DNA from: Eretmocerus hayati | Lineage: Eukaryota > Arthropoda > Insecta > Hymenoptera > Aphelinidae | Direction of reading: 5' to 3' | NCBI GenBank assembly: GCA_029851415.1 | Contig: CM056741.1 | Coordinates: 149,222,522 to 149,286,521 of the forward strand | DNA: 64,000 nt | Program-made: the position numbers and the translations under genes | In this document: positions 26,115 through 37,669 of the stretch, one piece after another | Layout: the number at the start of each line of letters is the position of its first letter | Numbering within the stretch: the first letter of the stretch is position 1 | Notes under the pieces: generated by a model | What the model saw: only the letters and a program-made list of their open reading frames with translations | Databases searched by the model: none | What the model was told of the DNA's origin: nothing

Positions 26115-26234
26115 GCATATGCGACTTGTGCTGGCCACTGCGTTTTTTCCGCGGAACTCGTGCTGGACGTCGGCTTCGCCGACGTCCAGCACTCGCCGCG
26201 GAAACACGCAGTTTCCAGCACTCGCCGCATAATA
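26115..26234. repeat. GC-rich 120-bp palindrome with perfect 15-bp core stem
   Basis: The core GTGCTGGACGTCGGC (26160-26174), loop TTC, then its exact complement (26178-26192) forms a perfect hairpin. Symmetry continues outward through CCGCGG boxes (26149-26154 and 26196-26201) and a second CTGCG/CGCAG pair to ATGCG/CGCAT ends. The word GTGCTGG occurs four times, two per arm, so each arm is itself a duplication. The segment is GC-rich in an AT-rich setting. It could be a palindromic satellite unit, a small foldback element or a protein-binding site; I do not recognise it. Confidence 0.8.
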
Positions 26235-27445
26235 TACTATTACCTATCAAACTTGTATAGGTATAGGCGTTGACGGGAACAGGTTTGTCTAGAAGCAACT
26301 TCCTCCACTCACGCCATCGTCATTCAACCAAAGAGGGAAGAGAACCTTAGGGTAAATAACGATCTCTCAAGAGGATACAATTCCGTTTCTGTACTATCCT
26401 GTAGACTTGCTGTCCGAGCCAGCAGTAGCAGTCAAAGAAGCCTCGAGGCGTTGGCATCGAAACATTGAGTATAGTATGAAGAGTCGATGAGAGAGAGACA
26501 GTCAGGAAGTCGAAATGGATGCCTTTGCCGTATATATCCGGCTTATATGAAAGTTGGCACGCGGATCGAGTGGTTATTGCCACCACCGCCACCACCACCA
26601 CCACAGCTTTTCGACGCTTGTCTTTGCCAGAATTTGATACGGATGATATGAGATGGAATAATGTTGCATGTGAGTTGGAGAGAGATGAGAGAAGAGGGTC
26701 TCGGCTAATTGACAGTAGTCTATACGGATACGGGATACGAGCGATATTTACGGAAGTTCCGTTCAACATCTTCCGCTAACAACCACGACGACGACGACGA
26801 TATGCCGATATCCCGAGTGTTTTGACCTGGAAATTCAAATGTGCCTCGGGGGGTTATGTATCTCATTTCTAAGAGAATTTGGTGCCAAGGCGTACAGAAA
26901 GCCAGATGAGAGCCATGAAATATTGCTTGAATTGAGGTTTAATGTAGCAGACGTTCTTCTTGGTTGAATGTTTGTGTGTAGATGGATAGGATTTTTTCAG
27001 TTTATGTGCATAGTTCCATTATACTCTGTTCTATTGGATGAGGTTTTTCAAGTTCAAGAGGTGGGTTGTTGAATAGGTCTGTGATGAAAATGAGGTGAAA
27101 ATTGAGCTTTTTTTCAATCTCTTTGATCACGTCTGACCATATCTTGACTTAACTACTGAACTCACATACTATCAACTAACCGAGACCGTTCGGCGCACGA
27201 AATGAGCAATATCTTCGCTGTTAGTTCATTTCCAGTTCTATCCCCTTCAAGGGAGTGCTTGGAAAATGTAATACAAAGACAGAAAATTCCCAGGAATTTG
27301 AAGAATCAATCTTATGTTGACCATTTTTGTACGAAACAATTTCTGGGAGTAGATAAATTGAAGGAAAAAAGTCTGGTGAAGGTTTTTCAACTCCTTGATT
27401 GTTCTTCCTTATCGAATGCACGAACATTATTGCATGATTTTCCCA
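26235..27445. other. Non-coding DNA with short trinucleotide tracts
   Basis: Short CCA/CAC (near 26580-26606) and ACG (near 26787-26800) trinucleotide runs are present. Open frames across 26347-26779 on both strands have low-complexity Val/Ala or Thr segments from the repeat and no recognisable domain. Confidence 0.5.
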
Positions 27446-27449
27446 TTAA

Positions 27450-28097
27450 CCTTCAGGCCGCCGGCCTGACGCATATATGAGCCATTTATTTTATGATCAG
27501 TTTGATTTTTGTAGATGAGTTTTCGATGAGGTTTCTATAATGGAATGGATTAAGAAGCACCCTAAGTGACCCTGAGATTCTCCCAAACCAACCAATGTAT
27601 CTGAACTAATCCTAACGAGGGGGTGGATCCCCTTGAAATTCAAGGATAAAATATCAGATTTTCCGAAACTTTTCCTGGCTAATAGTTTATGTACATTAGT
27701 GTTTCAACAATTTGGATCCTCCACGAACCATTTTAACACACAAATTCCCCCAAAAGTCAGTAGCTCTCCAATTATGAATTTTCAGATTTTCGACTCCTGA
27801 TAAGGAGTAGTTTTGATATTTAGTGTTTCTTGATGATGTGAATGCGTGCAGAAGCGATTTAGACAGCCTATTACATCCGAGGAAGCCAGGGATTCATTTA
27901 GATGTAAATGAATGATAATTTGCCAAATTCCGAAATGTACAGTATTGGGCCCGACCTTCGTCTACCGGCCTGGCTCATATATGAGCCATCCATGACCTTG
28001 AGAACTCATCGCGGCGTATTAGTTACTTATATATATATGTAGATTCCTCCCGTCGGGAGTGATCATTTTATTAGAAAAAATGCCGGCAGTCTAAGGG
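27450..28097. mobile_element. piggyBac-like MITE, TTAA target duplication
   Basis: TTAA flanks the 648-bp unit at 27446-27449 and 28098-28101. The left end reads CCTTCAGGCCGCCGG, and the right end in reverse complement reads CCCTTAGACTGCCGG, a CCC-type start followed by a TGCCGG box as expected for piggyBac-like elements. Subterminal CATATATGAGCC words occur near the left end (27472) and again near 27978. No DDE transposase frame is present, so it would be mobilised in trans, if at all. Confidence 0.75.
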
Positions 28098-28101
28098 TTA
28101 A

Positions 28102-29739
28102 CTGTTCATCTTGACTATGAAACATTATCCTTGCAGACACTCAATTCGAGAACACACGAAAAACTTGGATATGGACTTATACTGTTTTTTCAAAGTCACT
28201 CAGTACAAGATTCACTCAAAATAGTGGAGTCTGGTAATAAATCAAAGTATCCAGACTCTTAAATAATTTTGAGAGCTGGAATTTTTCCGATCAATCGTTT
28301 CATTTTGAGAGAATCCTTGGATAAAATTTGAAAGCGAGCAACTCATGCAAAGAGTTCCCTCGAAGCAGATAGATCATTTTGAGAAACTCTACATTCTCAG
28401 GTTTCTCCTGAGGCTGAACAACCTGAGTTGTAACAAAGAAGGTTTTTGTAGCACAAAATGTGTCACCAGAGTACACGTCAAAGAATGCCCTTTCAACAAA
28501 GATTTCATCATGATTCCTTGCAGCAAACATATAAAATTACTCGCGCATTCAAAAGTCTATTCAGAAATATTGAATGACGGCAGAACACTCAAAAATTTCT
28601 GTCAGGAACAGATGAGTTTAGCTGATAACAGTCAATTATGTGAGAAGAATCTGTAAGCAACTGATCATAGAAATTTTAAAACTCATGCAGATCAGCTGAT
28701 AGCAAGAGGGTTCTCTCCCTTTCGTAGTCTACCGTTTGCCTGCTTACAGACGTTTGATGCGAGCACGATCAGCATACATGCGATATATCAACACATCCGA
28801 TCAAACAGATGTGTTTACATACAATCATGCAAACACGATCACGTGCGACCAAATATCTCGTAGTTTGATTGGTAATCTAAAATCTATCTCACTAGTATCG
28901 ACAAAATTTCACATCAAAGATGAGCTATCTTACCATAGATCGCTTTGCCAAAATTGTGGAAACCATCGCCATGTTCATGACACATGCAAAAATATTTTCA
29001 CTCTTTTCCACTCGGCTTTGTGCACCCTCGGCCCAAACATTCATGAAATCTATCTGCGAATGAATACTTAGTAGGAGTGAATTTGCACTGCTACAAGCTG
29101 ATCAGGGGTCTCTCGCACCTGAAGGGAAGGGGGAGGGGATTCGCGATATGTGACACTTCCGGACGTGAGGGGTGGGGGACATACATGTGACGTCCTGAAA
29201 AGGTTAGGAGTACGGGAGAATTCTTGTCAGTTCTCGCTCGAGTTCCAATATCACATTCACCAATATAATACTTCAAATCTCACTGAATTTGATCACTCCT
29301 GAATTGTCAAGTTTGATAAAAATCACGCTGAATCGCGATTCCAAATCCGTGAAATTTGTGACGACCGTATTATTTTGAACAACTTACAGTGATTCCACCA
29401 CACAATAATGAGTTATCATGTGATTCCATCTCAACTGAGGTTGTAGCAAAAGATGTGTGGATTGACTAAACTATACGATGATCTTTGGGCTGTTTAAGAA
29501 ATTTCATTCCTGAGGAAAAATTAATTCCTTGACTGCAATAATATCGAAGTTTTTTCCAAAAAGGTTGATTTAGCACCGATACGCGAGTGGTCTGGCAAGA
29601 AGAGTTCCGGAACGATCTACGGATGAATAATGCTACATTTCCATCACATATGTCACTATATTGAAGAAACCATCGTTACATTGGGGTATTTACAGCATTT
29701 GGAATTGTAATGAATGAAAAACAGGAAAAAAACCATGAA
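28102..29739. other. Non-coding DNA, no supported gene
   Basis: Open frames of up to 111 codons overlap in several frames and show no recognisable domain. No RNA gene was recognised. Confidence 0.5.
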
Positions 29740-30175
29740 AAAACGTACCAAAGTTACCCTACTCTCCGTAAGAAGCATGAGGATAGGGTAACTCCAGTAC
29801 AACTTCCTATGACAGCTTCTAGAAATTTTGCCTTGAGTCGAGTGATGGTCTACGAGGTTTTAGAATGTTTCAAACAGCTTAAAATGAGACTTCTGAACGA
29901 TTAGAATTAGTTTATTCACATGGTGGTCGGTACAGTTGAAATATTTTGTAAGTGTACCAAAGTTGCCCAGTCGGGGTCTAACTTTGGTACACTTCTTCAA
30001 CTGCTAATAGCTCCAGCTCAGACACATCAAGTTGAACTTTGTAACCCATCAATCGAAAGCTGAGACTGTAAGCTTTAGATTGACTTCTAATGGAAGTGGA
30101 TTTTGTCAATGTATGTTGGAATGCCAAGCCAAACAGAATGAAAAGCACCGAAAACGTACCATAATTACCCAATTT
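29740..30175. repeat. Repeats of a GTACCAAAGTTACCC motif, with 15-bp hairpin
   Basis: GTACCAAAGTTACCCT lies at about 29745-29760, an inverted pair AAGTGTACCAAAGTT / AACTTTGGTACACTT with a 15-base loop lies at 29950-29994, and a diverged copy (GTACCATAATTACCC) lies near 30155. Flanking bases of the first and last copies are also alike (AATGAAAA upstream). In reverse complement the first copy reads GGAGAGTAGGGTAACTTTGG, resembling the terminus of the element at 15647, so this may be the broken end of a related transposon. No second end was found. Confidence 0.5.
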
Positions 30176-30600
30176 GAGGATATGGATATCTGTTTCATTG
30201 TTGAAAATCAATCCCTGGTGGGATCGTCACTGTAGGATCATATTGTTGCCCAAAAAATATCTCGAATTAAACCTCTTGGAGAGGGGTCGACTCAAATGTG
30301 ACTCGGTGTCGTGAAACGGAGGCGGGGGAGCGAGGGGTTTGAAATAAATCGAAAATTTGTGGACGTCTGTAGTAGCGGATCTCATAATTTAATTCACAAT
30401 TTTTAAGATCATTCATTGCTAGTCTCCATAGTACCACTGTAGATTAGAAAACAGCACGCATCTCCAAATCTCTCATATTAAGGCCTCAATGGATCCCTGA
30501 TCAATTAATTACTTGAAGCCATCCCCCTCATTCTAAGTGGATAACTAATCTTACATCAAATTCTCCTACCTCAATACTCATCAATCTTCTTCAATTTTTC

Positions 30601-30608
30601 ATTTGCAG
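30601..30608 (+). other. Putative splice acceptor
   Basis: A pyrimidine-rich tract (about 30580-30602) ends in TTTGCAG. The AG at 30607-30608 is a consensus 3' splice site immediately upstream of the only convincing coding exon, giving about 75 nt of 5' UTR before the start codon. Confidence 0.65.
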
Positions 30609-30683
30609 TGTCTTTACCCACATCTTCATCGTGAACCGACTACCTACCAAGAACCGAGTTTTTCCAATTTAAACTCAAATTGA

Positions 30684-31067
30684 ATGCACGAAAGTGAGCA
30701 CCAGCGTCAGCTACCGTTCCGGTCACATATGACGACCACAACGACGACGACGCAAACCGAAACCCGAACAAACACCCCCTCGAGTAGGCATCTGAGCAAC
30801 GGCTCAGCCTCCGGGAGTAAAGGCAACAATACACCAAGGATGGCTTGTGAAAAAGCAGCCAGAAGACTCAGATCTACTTTGATAAAAGCCGAGCGTCTCG
30901 GTGTTAGCAGCGGCGAGCTGGCCTCGCTGCCCTCAGCAAAGAAAATTGTTTCTCAAAGGGATCACGATTGGAAACTTGCAGTCTTACTGTTACTAATGTT
31001 TGGTGGTGGTGTAATCGTCGCCTTGGTCTGCACTACAAGCAGGGGTTGCTCAAAACTCGACGAAATT
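30684..31067 (+). CDS. First coding exon of a single-pass membrane protein (N-terminal 128 residues)
   Basis: The frame begins at ATG 30684, directly after an in-frame TGA (30681-30683), and is open for 128 codons to a consensus splice donor (ATT then GTGAGT at 31068). An acceptor at 30608 completes the exon. Residues 1-96 are hydrophilic: a Thr run (17-23) and a Ser/Thr/Asn-rich stretch to about 50, then a basic, probably helical region (56-90, with RRLR and KAER). Residues 97-117 are a strong hydrophobic span rich in Leu, Val and Gly, followed by a short Cys-containing segment. The basic N-side and lack of a cleavable signal suggest a type II anchor with cytoplasmic N-terminus. The bases around both candidate start codons (residues 1 and 16) are weak matches to a Kozak context. 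I do not recognise the family: membrane collagens, TNF-like ligands and ectopeptidases have this layout, but nothing here chooses among them. Phase 0 at the donor; later exons not found. Confidence 0.7.
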
Positions 31068-31073
31068 GTGAGT
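31068..31073 (+). other. Putative splice donor
   Basis: GTGAGT follows codon 128 of the exon. Without splicing the frame would add only Val-Ser and stop at 31074-31076, which favours a real exon boundary here rather than a tiny complete protein. Confidence 0.65.
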
Positions 31074-32240
31074 TGATCATTACACTCTTCGATGTTCTCA
31101 AAATTGAATCGTTTTTTACTGGGTTTTGTAAGGTTATGTGTGGTATAAGGGGTGAAGAATTGAGCGGGTACTGTATTTTGAAACGAAGAAGTGGGAGTGT
31201 GAGTCGAGGGTATGGAATATCATGTGGAATCGTTTCATTGCTTGAGTATAGAACCGACTGAATGTCGTAAATGGAAAGCAAGGCATATATACTCGGTACG
31301 GATTTACGAGAGTGAATAGAGAAAGGGGGTGAGAAAGCTTCGGTAAGGAATGAGCGAGTGTGCATAGAGAGATTGAGCTTTTGCAAAGTGGCTCCTTGCA
31401 ATTCACAGCCAGTGCTGTGCTATACACGCTGCTACTGCTGCTACTGCTGCTGAGAAATTATGTTGGCTCGGCTTATGAAAGCTGATGAAATTTTTTATCA
31501 CCGTCTAGAGACCATGAATCTCTAACGACCGAATTTTCTCTCGCCCTCATGGCAATCTCAAGCTGAGATTTTCACGAGCTAAATTGATGATGAGAGAGAG
31601 CTGAGGGCAAGTTTGCACTAGCTGTGTTCCCTTAACTCCCTGTTGTGTAGAGAGTGAGATGTATTAGCACTACCTGGCTCTTTGCGTTTCAGTCGAGTAG
31701 ATTAAATTTGTAAAATTTGTCCTCCTACTTTGTGTGCGGACCGTCTCGCCTGGATTTTTTTTCTTAATTCAGTACATCGTAAATGATTATTATTGGTAGA
31801 ATGATTCATTTGCGCGAGTTGGATTCAAAAACTAAAGAAGCTCTATGAGTATATCTGCGGAAACTTCGAAATAATGTGTGCCTGCTTCTACGAACCCTCA
31901 AAAAGTTTAGGAAAAGAATCGTACTGGCCTTTATCGACGTATTCATTGGTGTTCTTCATGACGCATCGTTAGTCTTCCGATCCTGGGTCGCCCAAAAAAT
32001 TATCATCGAAAAGGAGGTGAGAATGTCACTTCTGTGCCCTTTTCTTTTTTTCGGCATTCACGGTTGTGAACGCGCCGCAGTGGAGCCCGTTCAGGATTCG
32101 GGGGGGGGGGGCGAACCTATCAAATTTGATGGTATGGAGCATCCAATCCCATTGCTCTCAGGGCCCAAAAACCACTTTTTGTGTGCATGGCAAGCACGTA
32201 CACTTTGTCACCTCGTTTCGACTAAAATTTTACTTACTCA
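31074..32240. other. Presumed intron of the membrane-protein gene
   Basis: No recognisable coding segment. A short CTG/CTA repeat lies at about 31426-31452 and a 12-base G run at 32100-32111. The 122- and 97-codon minus-strand frames at 31033-31427 overlap each other and look spurious. Confidence 0.5.
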
Positions 32241-32570
32241 CAAGGGGAGGACCAGACCTTTGGACCACCAATCTTGTCCAAAATTTTTTTAGTTTTGTAT
32301 TACCTAGAATATGAAGAATCCAGAGTAACTCCGTCAAATGGCTCTCCTGTCCGTAGATACAGGCACCGAGATTATCATTGCTCATATAGGCCCATGTTAA
32401 AAAGTGATTGTATATAGATATACTGGCAACGCTAACATTTTTGCTTGTAGCTCTGGACAAAAGGCCCATTTGACGGAGTTACTCTGGATTCTTCATATTC
32501 TAGGTGACACAAAACTGTAAAAAAAATTTGGAAAGGACTGGTGATCCAAAGGTCAGGTCCTCCCCTTGTC
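32241..32570. mobile_element. Snapback MITE, copy 1 of a family with three copies here
   Basis: Arms of about 105 bp (32241-32345 and 32462-32570) are near-perfect reverse complements, beginning with CAAGGGGAGGACC at each end and including a conserved ATATGAAGAATCCAGAG block. The 116-bp centre carries AGGCCCATGTTAAAAAGTGA. Diverged copies are seen at 56.1 kb and 60.7 kb. No coding capacity; the target duplication is unclear. Confidence 0.85.
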
Positions 32571-33724
32571 AGTCATCTTCGATGAAAGAGAATTTGTCTC
32601 ATCCCAAGCCTTTCTCCATCAAATTTTCCTTGAAGTAAATCGATAAGCGCAACTTTTTTATGTCTCAAAGCATCTATTAGACTGATTTTCACACTTCGGC
32701 AAGTACTTTTGCGCGGTATCTTTTTTTGCTAAATATTTTGGTCAGTTCCGTGACCCACTCGTGCAACTCTTCAACGTCAAACTATGGAGGTCCTAGTCAG
32801 CTATTACCAAAGTATTTGGTAGACAAATAAAAATCTCGAAAACTCAAGACCGTAGCTCAAAACGTTTGGTCGTCAGAACAATTACAGGGCCAAATGTCAG
32901 GTTCCGTGGCCGCATTATCCGTGTCATTCTCATGTTACTGAGGAGTGGATAAATTTACATCCATGAGCGACTTAAGGCGAAGGGATAGGCCTGCGCCATA
33001 TTGGATGTTCTAGGGATGATCACCCGTAATCCGTTCGGAGAATAACTCAAATTATAATGAACCGAATTACCTGAAATTTGATATGGGCGTATAAAACGCC
33101 TGCCCGAAGAGCGCATCGTGGCCAAAAGTCATATTCTAAGCTGCGAAAGTACTTTTCCAAATTGTGATTTTGATGTCATCTGCTACAATGAGGGCACTCA
33201 GCCCCGAGATTGATTGTATGCGACGCGATCACACAAGTTATTAGGGGTTTGGCGACGATGCGCTCTTCTTTTGGAACTGAAGATTATGATGAATGCCTCC
33301 TTTGGACGCAACTCCTGGTAAAATTTGAGGTAAATCCTGAACGGCAGCGAATGCGACGGTACCCGGGTGGCTTGCGACGAGTTCTATGGGTGGCCAGCCT
33401 GTGCTACGCGAGAGACACCTGTTTGTGTACATTCGCGCGAGCATCAAATGTTTCTGCTACTACTCCAATATAAACACAGAGACATCAGGAGAGCAGATTC
33501 AAGGCTAGCTATTTTCAAACGATATTGAATGAAAATACAGGCTTTAGGTGATTAGATTATTGTCGTGGTCTTAGCCGGCCGGCCAAAGGGCCCATTCATT
33601 GAAAGAAATCAAGGTAAGAAATGCTTGATTTGAATAAATATGACACTCAACACTGGAACGTCAACACTTGGTTCCAGAACCTGTGATAGTCTTCGCTATA
33701 CAAATATTTGTATATTCTTCGAGC
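32571..33724. other. Non-coding DNA, no supported gene
   Basis: No domain-bearing frames or repeats beyond a short GC-rich GCCGGCCGGCC word near 33574. Confidence 0.5.
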
Positions 33725-34590
33725 CTCTGAGTCCTCTCTGATCATTGCAACCATTTTATCCAAGGTTCCACTTCTAATTTCCTAGAATACTTGATTAAAA
33801 TGGCGTATCCGGGTCATTTTGAGAGATGAAGCTAATGTTAGAAAGAATATTGAATTGAAGTTTAACCATGTTCAATTATCCCTGTGTTTCAGAGGGATGA
33901 TTCCATGTTAAATTACCTGAATCCGTTGAAATTTGGTTGAGCTCTAAAGCTTTTGTGACCAAAAATTAGAAAGTTATATTGTCATTTCAATTCTACTCGA
34001 GATGTATTTGAAAGATACAGGATATAATTGCTTTGATCCAGCCTCTAAACCATTTCTAATTATTTTGATTATTCTATCCAAGGTTCCAGTTCCAATATGC
34101 TAGAAGACTTGGTCAAAATGGCGTATCCGGGTCATTTTAAGTGATAAAGCCAATCTTGGAGAATCGAATTGAATTTGATATCATGCCAGCCAAGATCTCT
34201 GTATTTCAGAGGGATGATTCCATGTTCAGTTATCTAAATTCGTTGAAAGTTGGTTGAGTTCTAAACATTTTGTGACCAAAAGTTAGAAGATTACATTTTT
34301 AATTTTATTGTCCTCAAGATGTATTGATGAAATACAGAGTGTCATCGTTCTGTATGGGCCTCCAAACCATTTCTGATCATTCAGGTGTTTCTATTCAGAA
34401 TTCCAGTTTCAATATCTTAGAATACTTAGTCAAAATGGCGTATCCGGATCATTTTCAGAGATGAAGTCCATCTTGGAATATATTGAATTAAATTTGATAT
34501 CATGTCTGCTAAAATCCTTGTGTTTCAGAGGGATGATTTCATGTTCAACATTGGGTATCGGTTCAAAATTGATGAGTTTTTATAACTATT
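33725..34590. repeat. Satellite-like tandem repeat, unit about 317 bp, nearly three copies
   Basis: TGGCGTATCC occurs at 33801, 34119 and 34436. AGAGGGATGATT occurs at 33891, 34208 and 34527. Other shared blocks (CAAGGTTCCA-type, TTGTGACCAAAA) keep the same order and a 317-319 bp period. Units differ by substitutions and small indels. The third unit decays after about 34550. No open frame is conserved across units, so it is a satellite-type tandem repeat. Confidence 0.9.
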
Positions 34591-34883
34591 GTCATGCTCT
34601 GAAACTGAGATATCGAACACGAAGTTTCATAACTATACGAAAGATTTGATATTCCTTGAATAGCATTTTTGAGATTCCTGGTCTTTTGAAGTCAGTCTCA
34701 AACCCATCAGGGTAATTGAATAATTTGAAAGTAAATCCATTGTTCCCATACAATCTGCCTGTAACCTAGAAATACAGGCCAATGGGACTGAGTCTATTTA
34801 TGAATGTTCAGAATGCTTTTTGATGTTGAGCCATCGCTAAGCAAGACTAGCTTGAGAGTCTTGATTATCTGCTTCATTCAGTC

Positions 34884-34969
34884 GCATACATGCACACGGA
34901 TGCTGCATTGCATGTATGCTCTATCATGATCAAAGATATTATATACCAAAAATATAATCTCTTTGATCA
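34884..34969. repeat. Two adjacent short hairpins
   Basis: GCATACATGCA (34884-34894) pairs exactly with 34909-34919. Directly after it, TGATCAAAGATATTATAT (34928-34945) pairs with 34952-34969 with one mismatch and a 6-base loop. Either could be a structured RNA or a decayed palindromic element. Stem length is short for a miRNA precursor, so I make no RNA call. Confidence 0.5.
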
Positions 34970-35844
34970 TAATACGTAAATATATCAGAGACTCTCCCAG
35001 AGGTTCTCTCACATACATACACATACATACATCAGCCCTGTATATGTGGCGACCCCCGTTGATCACACGCGAGTTTGAAATCTTAGGCTCAGAAACTTGG
35101 TGACATCAGGGGTGCCACAATGTCACTAGGGCCGATTCAATATGGCACGACCTTATCCCCTCGCCTTAATTCTTAATTCATATTGACATGTTTCGAAAAG
35201 TCAAAAAATACACCTTAGAGCCCTGGAAAGTGAATTTTAGGGTTGGCACATTTCGAACCTCAAATATCAAAGTTTCCGCGAAACTACTCGTATCTATTCC
35301 GATTTTCACCGCCTTTGTATCATTCTCGATACGTCCGGATCACAGATTTGAGCCATTTTTGGCACGTAGAACTCACAATTTTTTCATGAATTCGGTTAAA
35401 GTCATTCGCTTGCTTGGTGTGAATTTATAATCTTTGTTGTTTCGGAACTATTTAATGCCGATCATATAGGGTACTGGTGCTTGAATGGGAAATAGCAAAG
35501 ATATTGAAACCTGTGACCATGGAATCTACTCATCGAGAATTATATATATTAAAGGTTGATTGAGATATCAATGTTGAAGACTGGATGTAGAGTGATTTTT
35601 CTCGTTATTTTCTAACGGTCACCACTGCGAGAAACCAAAACAACATAGCATGACTAGAAGTTACTTAGTAATTCATGAAGTGTGGAGAAACTCGTCCACA
35701 AGTACGTCCGCATAAAATCCCTCAATGTAATTCTGTTTACATACCTACAAATTTTCACCAATTTTCTGACCCTACAATCATTCTTACGTGAAATAACGCA
35801 GCCTAACTGAGATGCCTATACTAAATTATAACAATTAAGGAGCC

Positions 35845-36000
35845 AGGCAAAATTTGTCCGTCCACATGCCGCACATCGGGTCGCCTTTTCGGAAGGGGTG
35901 AAGTGTAATGGGTGGGTGGATGGTTGGGTGAGTTGGTGGGTGGGTGAGTCGATGGATGGATGGATGGATTGCTATGAGGTATGAGGCACGAATTATGGAG
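35845..36000. repeat. Unit A, copy 1: conserved lead-in plus (GGGT/GGAT)n
   Basis: An AATTTTGTYCGTCC-type lead-in, then a GGAAGGGGTGAA-type block, then a run of GGGT, GGTT and GGAT tetranucleotides. The same arrangement returns near 36675 and, more diverged, near 37505, about 830 bp apart each time, which suggests a higher-order repeat. Confidence 0.65.
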
Positions 36001-36031
36001 GATCATGTATAAACATCTCTGAAGAACGAGT

Positions 36032-36193
36032 CATGAGTTATGAGGAGCTCGAGTTATGAGGAACTCGAGTTATGAGGAACTTGAGTCATGAGGAACTCGA
36101 GTCATGAGGAACTCGAGTCATGAGGAACTCGAGTCATGAGGAACTCGAGTCATGAGGGACTCGAGTCATGAGGAACTCGAGTTATGAGGAACG
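36032..36193. repeat. 16-bp minisatellite GAGGAACTCGAGTCAT, about 10 copies
   Basis: CTCGAGT recurs at 36048, 36064, then (as CTTGAGT) 36080, and at 36096, 36112, 36128, 36144, 36160 and 36176, an exact 16-bp period. Two variants are TTAT for TCAT and CTTGAG for CTCGAG. Two more degenerate units lie at about 36494-36530, outside the main array. Confidence 0.95.
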
Positions 36194-36674
36194 AGTTTCG
36201 CGGAGTCCGTGATGAGGAATGAATTATCAGAAATGAGGCATAGTCATGGGAATAGAAATGCTGGAATTAGGTCTAATTACGTGTACCTAGGCCTCATCTG
36301 GTGTAGTTTGCTCTAGTTTGGTCCGGTTGGGTTTTATTCGGTGATTGGGTGGCCGTATGGGTCATGGGCAGGTTGGTGAATCCGTGGGTGATGGGTCGAT
36401 GAGTGGGTCTGTGATCGGGTGGTCGTATGGGTCATGGGTAGGTGGAACAGTGGCCGTGTGGGACACGGGTTGGTGAATTGGTGGGAGCGTGTTATGAGGA
36501 ATTGAGTCGTGAGGAATTGAGTTATGAGGAGTTACAGCAGATTGTTCGATTTGGAGTTACGTGAAAGATTGTTCGATTCATTCACTGGTTACGTCGTGTG
36601 TTATTTTGGATACTTCCCTAGGCATTGCAATGTAATTGCATCATCGAATTTTTTTTCCAATGATTAAGCGCCAG

Positions 36675-36830
36675 TTTAAATTTTGTTCGTCCGGATCCCT
36701 CGTATCTGGTTGCCTATGTGGAAGGACTGAAATATCATGGGTGGGTGGATGAGTGGGTAGATGGGTGGGTGGGTCCGTGGTCGGGTGGCCGTGTGGGTCA
36801 TGGGTAGGTTGGTGAGTGATGGGTTATGGA
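36675..36830. repeat. Unit A, copy 2
   Basis: Repeats the lead-in (AATTTTGTTCGTCCGGAT) and the GGAAGGACTGAAATATCATG block before a GGGT/GGAT tetranucleotide run, matching 35845-36000. Low-complexity open frames on the minus strand (Pro/Thr/His-rich) are only the tetranucleotide repeat. Confidence 0.65.
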
Positions 36831-37504
36831 TTATGGCAATGGTACAGAGAAGTAGCGTGGAGGCACAAAAATAACGTAAATTTTTTGCGAAACTTATATC
36901 GATTGGAGCTAACCAGGGGTGTACGAGATGTAGGTCTCTGGTTTTGGTGAACAGTCTCATCCAACCCCCAAAGACGATATCTGAAGGTGTACAGTTAGAT
37001 GCTCAAGGGCTTTAGAGTTACAGACTTTGGTATTGCCCACAAGGGCTCATGCTAAGAAAACATAGTGGAAATAGGTCATTCATTGCTGACATGTTTCGAG
37101 CTCTACAATATAAGTATTCTCAAAGTCAAATATCTTTAAATGCCAGATTCTATTGGCTTCGGATGGTTCGTGCGTTCTTTATTGATTGATATTACATGCA
37201 ATGTGTGCGCATTCATTGCTTTTGTAAAGTGTAGCTGTTTTATACAGGGGACTGACTGATTTCTGGCAACGCTGGTGATGGAATGAGACGAAAGAATAGG
37301 ATGTTGGCATACTTGAAATTCTCATTTGGTAACTTCAAGAAGTAAGCACCCAGTTATTGCTTGCAACGCTTTGCAACAATTTCGTTAGGTTCACTATCAG
37401 AATATTTTACTTCAATGAATGTCAAAGAGAGATAACTACATAAAATCACCAAACCACAACACTTATATTTAGAACAAAATTAAGTCAAAACTTGCAAAGT
37501 TATA

Positions 37505-37660
37505 CTAGGCAGTCTAGATTTAATTTGTTCAATCCGGTATAACAAGTGGTTGTATAAGGGTGGTGGGTAGGGGGTGCATGGATGAATGAATGGGTGGATT
37601 AATGAGTGGATGGATAGTTGGGGATGATAATGGGGACGGGGATGGGGGTGGGAAGTACCG
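37505..37660. repeat. Unit A, copy 3 (diverged)
   Basis: The lead-in is AATTTGTTCAATCCGGTA, followed by a GTGGTTGTATAAGGG block and a degenerate GGGT/GGAT run, aligning by order and length with copies 1 and 2 though with lower identity. Confidence 0.45.
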
Positions 37661-37669
37661 GGCTGAAAT

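Noticed and set aside
34884..34969. Two adjacent hairpins as a miRNA cluster
   Set aside because: Stems of 11 and 18 bp are too short for an ordinary miRNA precursor and no arm asymmetry could be judged.
36676..36960. Pro/Thr/His-rich minus-strand frame
   Set aside because: It is the translation of the GGGT/GGAT tetranucleotide repeat.
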